Below are positions 49,814-54,377 of a DNA stretch of 54,377 nt, piece by piece; the first letter of the stretch is position 1, and each line of letters starts with the position of its first letter. Both the position numbers and the translations under genes were made by a program. Origin of the DNA: a virus. Location of the stretch: IMG/VR virus record IMGVR_UViG_3300021170_000026, positions 1 to 54,377 of that record, one strand, 5' to 3'. The notes beneath the pieces are model-generated. The model was not told the origin of the DNA, made no database searches, and was given only the letters and a program-made list of their open reading frames with translations.

Positions 49814-50931
49814 CAGGCGGCGCCGACCGTGAAGGTGCCGATCGATTGCAGGACTGCGGCGGAGAGCGACGTCAGGGTGACGTAGAACTTCCGCATCTGG
49901 TTGGTCACCGTCATGGTGCCCTGGAGCGTCCAACCGGCCGCCGTGGTCACCGTGTAGGTGTGGGTGCCGTCGCGGCCGATGATGTCGAGCTCGTAGGTCA
50001 TCCCGGGCTGCGGGTTGACGCCCGCGACCGTCATGGCGGCGACGAGGAGCGCGACCGTCGGCAGCGTGAGGGTGGTGGCGCCGGCCTGGGTGCCGGTCAT
50101 GTCGACCGTGACTTCCTCGGTGCCGCCGGTGAGTTGCGCGCCGGTGAGCGTGATCGAGGCGTTGACCGTCGCGACCGTGTTGTAAGCCTGCTGCGGGGCG
50201 CCGGAGCCGGACAAGACCGTGTGCCACACGCCTGCCGCGGTCGTGAAAAACTCGGCCACGCCGCCAGGTGGGACCGCAAAGGCGTTCGAGGCGCCGAGGG
50301 AGTTGATCTGATCGGTCCCGTTCGGGAACACGTTGAGGATCTTGGCGCCGGCGTTGATGACGCTGATGTTGAGGCCGGGCGCTGCGGCCATAAGGACCGC
50401 GCTGTCGCCGTTGTTGGCCACGGTGGTGAAGCGCGCGATCGACGTGGCGATCGCGGTCGCGGAGCCCTGCCCGCCGCCCGCGTGCGCCGTCAGCGCGTCG
50501 GCGAAGTTGAACGTGGCCTGCGAGCCCGAGAAACCGCCGCCGAGCCCCTGCGCGCGCCAGGCGCCGGCCTCGGTGTTGTTGAACCAGACGATCGAGTTCG
50601 CCATCACGGAGACGCCGGTCGCCCCGGCGACGCCGTTGATGGTGTCGGAGCCCTGCGCGAACACCTGCATCGGATTCGCGCCGGCATTGGTGACGCAGAT
50701 CGAAAGCGCGCCGCCAAGGAAGGAACTGACCGGCGGAAGAACTGCGCTGTCGTTCGCACTCGCCACCGTGGTGAAGGTGCAGAACATCGAGTCGATCGGC
50801 GTGGCGGAAGCGCGTCCGCCGTTGGCGTGCGCCGTCATGCCGGCGTTGAAGGACTCGCACCAGAAGCGGCCGAGCCAGCCGAAGCCAGCTTCCTGCTGAA
50901 CCGTGCCGGCGTCGTTTTGGAATCCGCTCAC
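49813..50931 (-). CDS. Virion protein with a duplicated 95-residue domain
   Basis: A 372-residue beta-rich protein. Residues 33-131 and 146-240 are two copies of one domain (AHANGGRASATPIDSMFCTF and AHAGGGQGSATAIATSIARF; both contain NAG, FAQG or FPNGTD, and end with W), so it arose by tandem duplication. The rest (VNASITLTGAQLTGGTEEVT) is another beta domain. Likely a capsid decoration or fibre protein. It follows a terminator-like hairpin. Confidence 0.65.
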   Translation of the reverse strand: MSGFQNDAGTVQQEAGFGWLGRFWCESFNAGMTAHANGGRASATPIDSMFCTFTTVASANDSAVLPPVSSFLGGALSICVTNAGANPMQVFAQGSDTINGVAGATGVSVMANSIVWFNNTEAGAWRAQGLGGGFSGSQATFNFADALTAHAGGGQGSATAIATSIARFTTVANNGDSAVLMAAAPGLNISVINAGAKILNVFPNGTDQINSLGASNAFAVPPGGVAEFFTTAAGVWHTVLSGSGAPQQAYNTVATVNASITLTGAQLTGGTEEVTVDMTGTQAGATTLTLPTVALLVAAMTVAGVNPQPGMTYELDIIGRDGTHTYTVTTAAGWTLQGTMTVTNQMRKFYVTLTSLSAAVLQSIGTFTVGAA

Positions 50932-50942
50932 ATTGCTCTCCT

Positions 50943-50971
50943 CAAAAAGAAAAGGCCGCCCGAAGGCGGCC
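50943..50971 (-). terminator. Terminator with cUUCGg loop
   Basis: Seven-bp stem GGCCGCC / GGCGGCC (50954-50971) with a UUCG loop in minus-strand RNA and a T-rich tail (50953-50943). It stands between the genes at 50998 and 49813 and probably tunes late expression. Confidence 0.75.
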
Positions 50972-50997
50972 CGCGACGATCTCGATGTGGTGGTGGA

Positions 50998-51570
50998 TCA
51001 GCCCACGAGGGCGCTGTAGGGACTGCCCTCGCTATCGACGGAGATCAGCGCGTCGTTAGCGTCGGGGAACTGCACGCGAAGGTCGGTGTAGGTGTTGCCC
51101 CGCACCGTGAAGGTCCTGACGATCTGGGCGGAGCGATCGCGGAACAGCGTGTTGCTGTCGCCTGGCGCGACCGTCATGTCGGACGCGACCGCGTCGTTCA
51201 CGATGCGCAGCGCGTAGCCCATGTTTGGAACAGCACCCACGATGTCGGCGAACATCTGCGCCGCCGTCCGCATCGTCAGCACGCCCGGCGAGCCCGAGGT
51301 GTTGACGAAGGTGACGAAGTCGTAGCCGACCCCCGTGAGGTCGCCTTGCGCGAAGGTGGCGGGCCCGGAATAGGCCTGGGTCACCATTTTGTTCGGCGTG
51401 TTGTAGGCGCCGCGCTTGTAGGGGTCGGCCACCAGCACCTTGCCGGACGAGGTGACGTACTCGACCTCGCGGTGCTTCCTGCGCTCGAAATCCGGGTCGG
51501 CGACCAGCACCATCGAGAGCCACGGGACTTGGACCGTGGCGCCTTTAGTCGGGGGGCGGTAGAGCGCCAT
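50998..51570 (-). CDS. Beta-rich structural protein
   Basis: A 190-residue protein, beta-rich with several aromatic strands (QVPWLSMVLVADPDF, REVEYVTSSGKVLVADPYKRG). The region MRTAAQMFADIVGAVPNMGYAL is helical. Its gene is the first after the zinc-ribbon genes, and a terminator follows. The presence of VADP twice suggests a small internal repeat. Function unknown; probably a virion component. Confidence 0.55.
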   Translation of the reverse strand: MALYRPPTKGATVQVPWLSMVLVADPDFERRKHREVEYVTSSGKVLVADPYKRGAYNTPNKMVTQAYSGPATFAQGDLTGVGYDFVTFVNTSGSPGVLTMRTAAQMFADIVGAVPNMGYALRIVNDAVASDMTVAPGDSNTLFRDRSAQIVRTFTVRGNTYTDLRVQFPDANDALISVDSEGSPYSALVG

Positions 51571-51833
51571 CAGTCATGCCCCGGCGGGACGCCATTCGGG
51601 AACGATGGCAACGGCCCCTGGATCTCGGCGCCCTCCGCCTCGACCTTGGTCATCGGCGTCGGCCGGAAGCCGGCGAAATTCAGCGTCTGCTCGTGCTTGC
51701 AGCGCGGGCAGGTCGCCCGATCGCCGCGGCCGCGCTCGTGCAGGAACACCTCCCCGCAATCGCACGCGACCGGCGAGGCGTTCGGCGCCTCCCGCCCCCA
51801 CAGGCGCTCGGGCTTCTTGTCGAGGATCTTCAC
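51570..51833 (-). CDS. Zinc-ribbon protein, paralogue of ParA-like N-terminus
   Basis: An 87-residue protein. GTG 51833 was chosen because it overlaps the stop of the ParA-like gene by 4 bp and starts the domain (KILDKKPERLWGREAP). Four Cys at 24, 26, 42 and 45 (CDCGE...CPRC) form a zinc ribbon. The same arrangement, with GREAP before it, is found at the N-terminus of the next protein upstream, which shows that the two share this module. The C-terminal 40 residues are Pro/Gly-rich. Adaptor or partner of the ATPase is an inference. Confidence 0.68.
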   Translation of the reverse strand: MKILDKKPERLWGREAPNASPVACDCGEVFLHERGRGDRATCPRCKHEQTLNFAGFRPTPMTKVEAEGAEIQGPLPSFPNGVPPGHD

Positions 51834-52699
51834 GCCGCCGCCTCCCCAGCGAGCTTGCCGAGGCCGATGCGGTCGAACTCGGCCCACACCCTCTGGATCC
51901 ACGCCCAAACCTCGCCGCGCAACATGCGCGACTCGCCCTTCATGCCGTAGAGGCCGAACAACTGATTCTTGAGGTCCACATCCTCGGCAGCGCGCCCTTC
52001 GAGGTGCGGCACCGCGATGGTGGTCGATGCCAGCGACTCGAGCACAGGGCCAAGCTCCGGATCGTTGGCCCAGCCGAAATAGCCCTCGTTCTCCGAGATG
52101 TAGTTCTTGACGAGGAAATGCAGCGAGCCCCCGCCAATCGCGGCGCGCGTCGTCGGCGCCTCGCCGAGGGACTCGCGGGTCGGGCCGAGCACATGCAGCA
52201 GCACCAGCGCGACGGCGTCCTGCTTGACCTCATCGAGCAGCCGCGCCTTGTCGAGCGTACGGACCAGATGCGAGAGCATCCCGGCCTTCACATCGATCAG
52301 CGTGATCGGCGAGAGCTTGTCGAACACCGCCATCTGGTCGCCGATGTCGTCCATGTCGCGGACTTCCGCGCTCGGCACGAACCGCTTGAACACGCCCTTC
52401 GGGATCTCGGTGTCGATGGCCCGGAACTGGATGTTGGACTTGGCGAGATATTCCGCCACAGCGCGCGAGACGGTGGTCTTGCCGACGCCGCCTTTGTCGG
52501 CGCCGACCATGATGATCAGCGGTTTCACGGTTCTTCCCTTCGGTTGGGCGATCGGCTCGACCGCCTTGCAGCTGGGGCAGGTCACGGCCTCGCCGAGGCG
52601 CCGCTCCCAGATGAAATGCTCGCCGCACCCGCACTCGATGTGCAGGCCGTCAGGCGCCTCGCGGCCGCGCAGCCGGTCGGAGCGCGCCAGCAGCCTCAC
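51830..52699 (-). CDS. ParA-like ATPase with N-terminal zinc ribbon
   Basis: A 289-residue protein. Residues 11-46 form a zinc ribbon (Cys23, 25, 41, 44). From residue 60 a ParA/MinD-type P-loop ATPase begins: deviant Walker A GADKGGVGKTT (66-76), the switch-like helix SRAVAEYLAKS, VFDKLSPITLIDVKAG (Walker B region) and a C-terminal domain that is less typical. ParA proteins bind ATP, dimerise and position DNA or cargo. In a late phage gene cluster next to terminase it may act on DNA or head localisation instead of plasmid partition; no parB or centromere is adjacent. Confidence 0.8.
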   Translation of the reverse strand: MRLLARSDRLRGREAPDGLHIECGCGEHFIWERRLGEAVTCPSCKAVEPIAQPKGRTVKPLIIMVGADKGGVGKTTVSRAVAEYLAKSNIQFRAIDTEIPKGVFKRFVPSAEVRDMDDIGDQMAVFDKLSPITLIDVKAGMLSHLVRTLDKARLLDEVKQDAVALVLLHVLGPTRESLGEAPTTRAAIGGGSLHFLVKNYISENEGYFGWANDPELGPVLESLASTTIAVPHLEGRAAEDVDLKNQLFGLYGMKGESRMLRGEVWAWIQRVWAEFDRIGLGKLAGEAAA

Positions 52700-52704
52700 G
52701 CAGT

Positions 52705-52920
52705 TCAGTATTCGCCGTTGAGCAGCACGAAGGCCCTCGGACTGTCCGTACTGAGCCGCCGCAGCGTGAACGGCTTGGTCTCGTCGAGCCCATGCTCGTG
52801 CAGCGCGGCCTGCAAGAGTCGGCGCGCCTCATCTTCCGATCCGGCGGTCACCACAGAGCACACGCCAACCGGGTAGTAGCCATCGTGATCGGTGCAAACG
52901 TAAATTTCGATCGTGCTCAT
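52705..52920 (-). CDS. Small hypothetical protein downstream of terminase
   Basis: A 71-residue protein coupled to the terminase stop by a 4-bp overlap. Strand-helix-strand pattern (EIYVCTDHDGYYPVGVCSV, then SEDEARRLLQAALHEHG) typical of a small alpha/beta fold. Function unknown. Confidence 0.6.
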   Translation of the reverse strand: MSTIEIYVCTDHDGYYPVGVCSVVTAGSEDEARRLLQAALHEHGLDETKPFTLRRLSTDSPRAFVLLNGEY

Positions 52921-54377
52921 GCGTCGTAGCTCATCTCCGGCAACTCATCCTCGTGGATCGGCTCAGTAGCTCCAACCTCGAGCACCTGCGGCTTCTGCGG
53001 GTCGAGCTCGAAGATGCGCGAGCACGCATCGAGGAAGTCGTCATGCGTCGCATACGGATGACGCGATGCCTCGGCGATGAAGTGCCGCGTGAGGTCGTAG
53101 ACCTCGTTGTTCTCGTCGCGCCGCGCGATCGCGGTCACGATGCGGGACTTCTGCTCGGTCTGCGCGCAGTAGCGTTGCGACCGGGTGAGACCCTGCACCG
53201 GCCGGTAGATGACCTGGCCGATGTTGAACGGGCACGGCTTGTCGGGCGTGCCCTCGATCTTCATCTTGGCGTCGTGGTTCTTCTGGTCGGCGTCGGTCCA
53301 CACCGTCCAGTAGGACCGGTTGAGATACGGCTCGCGACCGCCGTGGTCGGGGTGCCACGCCACGATGGGCAGGAAGAAGCGCCCTTCCCGCACGTCCGGC
53401 TCCAGCCGCTCGATGCGGTCGTTCTTGGAGTGCCGGCCCTGGCGAGGAGTGTTGATCTCCTCGATGAGAAACTCCTTGCCCTCGCGCTCCTTGTACTCCT
53501 CGATCACCTCGAGGTCGGACTGCATGCCGTACTGCTCGTAGCCGATCCTCACCAACTGCACGCCGCGGTGGCTCGACCACTTCGCCTCCAGCTGCTTGAT
53601 GTACTGCCACCGCTGCGAGAGCTTCATGCGGTGGCAATAACCGTCGAGCAGGTACTTGTTGCCGACAGTGTCGACACCGATCACGGCGATCGCGGTGCGG
53701 TCGGAGCGTTGCGTCGACCCCTTCGAGGGATCGCACATGATGTAGACGTTCATCACCGACGGGATGATGTCGTAGGTCTTGAACCACGTCGTGCGGAACG
53801 TGGCCTCGTTGCCCGCGATCGGGTTCAAGAGCATCTGCGCCGAGACGGTCGACCGCTGGTCCCGCTTGATCTCGGCCCAGCGCGCGGCTGAGAGAAACAC
53901 CGGCTTGCCGTTGAGCGTCCCGTCGTCGGTCGCCGGGTAGATGCGCGGCATGAGCGACTTGCGCTCGATGATGATGCCGTTCGTGTCAGCGAAGTGATAG
54001 CGCGTCCCAGGCATCCATTTGCGGGTGCCCTCGTGGGTGCCGAGGTTGTCGGCCATTTCCCACCGCGCCGTCGTCTTGGCGATCAGGTCCTCGGACAGGT
54101 AGTCCTGGGTGACCACGTCGTCATAGACGTGCAGGCGAAAGTGGCGCGACGTCGGCTGGCCGTCGATGAGACCGTGCGCCTCGACCGTCGCCTCTTTCGG
54201 ATTGCCGCGACGCTTGACGGTGATACCGCGCGCCACGCCCCACTTGGCGGGGCGGCCGTCGCCGGCGGTTTTCGATTTCGGGTTGGCGTAGAGGACGTCC
54301 GAGTACAACAGCTTGAGATAGTCGTTGTTCTCGAGCTCCTCCTTGATCTGCGAGAGGAACTCCTGTGCGATCGGCTT
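52917..54377 (-). CDS. terL: Terminase large subunit, partial (5' end outside window)
   Basis: The open frame runs off the right edge, so only about 486 C-terminal residues are present; the N-terminal part with Walker A is missing. A TTG at 54308 is an internal codon and not a start. Visible features are HVYDDVVTQDYLSED (the ATPase coupling/Walker B region), VKRRGNPKEATVEAHG, and the RNase-H-like nuclease domain (MCDPSKGSTQRSDRTAIAVIGVD with Asp residues, followed by GVQLVRIGYEQYG and a later HDDFLDACS). It packages and cuts the genome. It is the first gene of the leftward late operon seen here. Confidence 0.9.
   Translation of the reverse strand, partial: KPIAQEFLSQIKEELENNDYLKLLYSDVLYANPKSKTAGDGRPAKWGVARGITVKRRGNPKEATVEAHGLIDGQPTSRHFRLHVYDDVVTQDYLSEDLIAKTTARWEMADNLGTHEGTRKWMPGTRYHFADTNGIIIERKSLMPRIYPATDDGTLNGKPVFLSAARWAEIKRDQRSTVSAQMLLNPIAGNEATFRTTWFKTYDIIPSVMNVYIMCDPSKGSTQRSDRTAIAVIGVDTVGNKYLLDGYCHRMKLSQRWQYIKQLEAKWSSHRGVQLVRIGYEQYGMQSDLEVIEEYKEREGKEFLIEEINTPRQGRHSKNDRIERLEPDVREGRFFLPIVAWHPDHGGREPYLNRSYWTVWTDADQKNHDAKMKIEGTPDKPCPFNIGQVIYRPVQGLTRSQRYCAQTEQKSRIVTAIARRDENNEVYDLTRHFIAEASRHPYATHDDFLDACSRIFELDPQKPQVLEVGATEPIHEDELPEMSYDA

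Noticed and set aside
51830-52699. Plasmid-type partition locus.
   Set aside because: No parB-like gene or iterated centromere repeats are next to the ParA-like gene in this window.
1-54377. CRISPR arrays, insertion sequences, rRNA genes.
   Set aside because: No regularly spaced repeats with unique spacers, no transposase motifs and no rRNA-like segments were seen on reading both strands.

Overview
The window is a GC-rich piece of a temperate tailed-phage genome, probably of podovirus type. It shows a T7/N4/P22-like set of short-tail parts and no tape-measure, sheath or tail-tube genes. The host is most likely an alphaproteobacterium of the Rhizobiales; the reasons are GC bias, the style of the small secreted and lysis proteins, and a 43-nt match to the 5' half of a tRNA-Ser(GCU) gene beside the integrase. 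Phage genes lie on both sides of that tRNA fragment, so it reads as an attP in a circular or virion-form genome rather than a chromosome junction. The window is incomplete: it ends inside the large terminase gene, and no replication genes are visible.

Layout. (1) 29-4652, plus strand: tightly packed small early genes, many joined by 4-bp ATGA overlaps, with two DNA-binding-type proteins, a Phd-like protein and a DUF5131 (Gp37/Gp68) protein. (2) 4656-6290: HTH gene, tyrosine integrase and attP. A 21-bp repeat stands about 115-120 bp on each side of the core, as expected of integrase arm sites. (3) 6291-7860, plus: DUF2493 (SLOG-type) protein and small genes. (4) 7864-11418, minus: HExxH protein, small membrane proteins, nested Rz/Rz1-like spanins, a lysozyme-type endolysin and a secreted protein. 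(5) 11415-54377, minus: the virion operon, read from terL at the right edge through a ParA-like ATPase, portal, scaffold, N4-gp56-type capsid, adaptor, collar fibre and P22-gp10-like protein to the ejected internal proteins.

The last and largest gene is a 5599-residue polyvalent protein of 16.8 kb. Along its length are an inorganic-pyrophosphatase-like domain, an ADP-ribosyltransferase-like segment, an NPPF adenine methyltransferase, a SNF2-type helicase, an EFQSDWHQ domain, an HETFH zincin and a C-terminal LPD38-like region. By analogy to P1 DarB and N4 vRNAP it is probably packaged and injected to protect or prepare the incoming genome.

The most notable observation is that three low-complexity linkers of this giant reading frame each contain a separate protein-like ORF with its own Shine-Dalgarno sequence. 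All three lie in the same +1 frame, between the pyrophosphatase-like and methyltransferase domains (24760-22520). Other points of interest are a zinc-ribbon/ParA-like fusion next to a second gene with the same ribbon, a TPR-glycosyltransferase inside the late operon, shared beta modules in different virion proteins, late-operon hairpins with cUUCGg loops, a 44-bp dyad in the lysis region, and a possible phage-borne promoter for the split tRNA.
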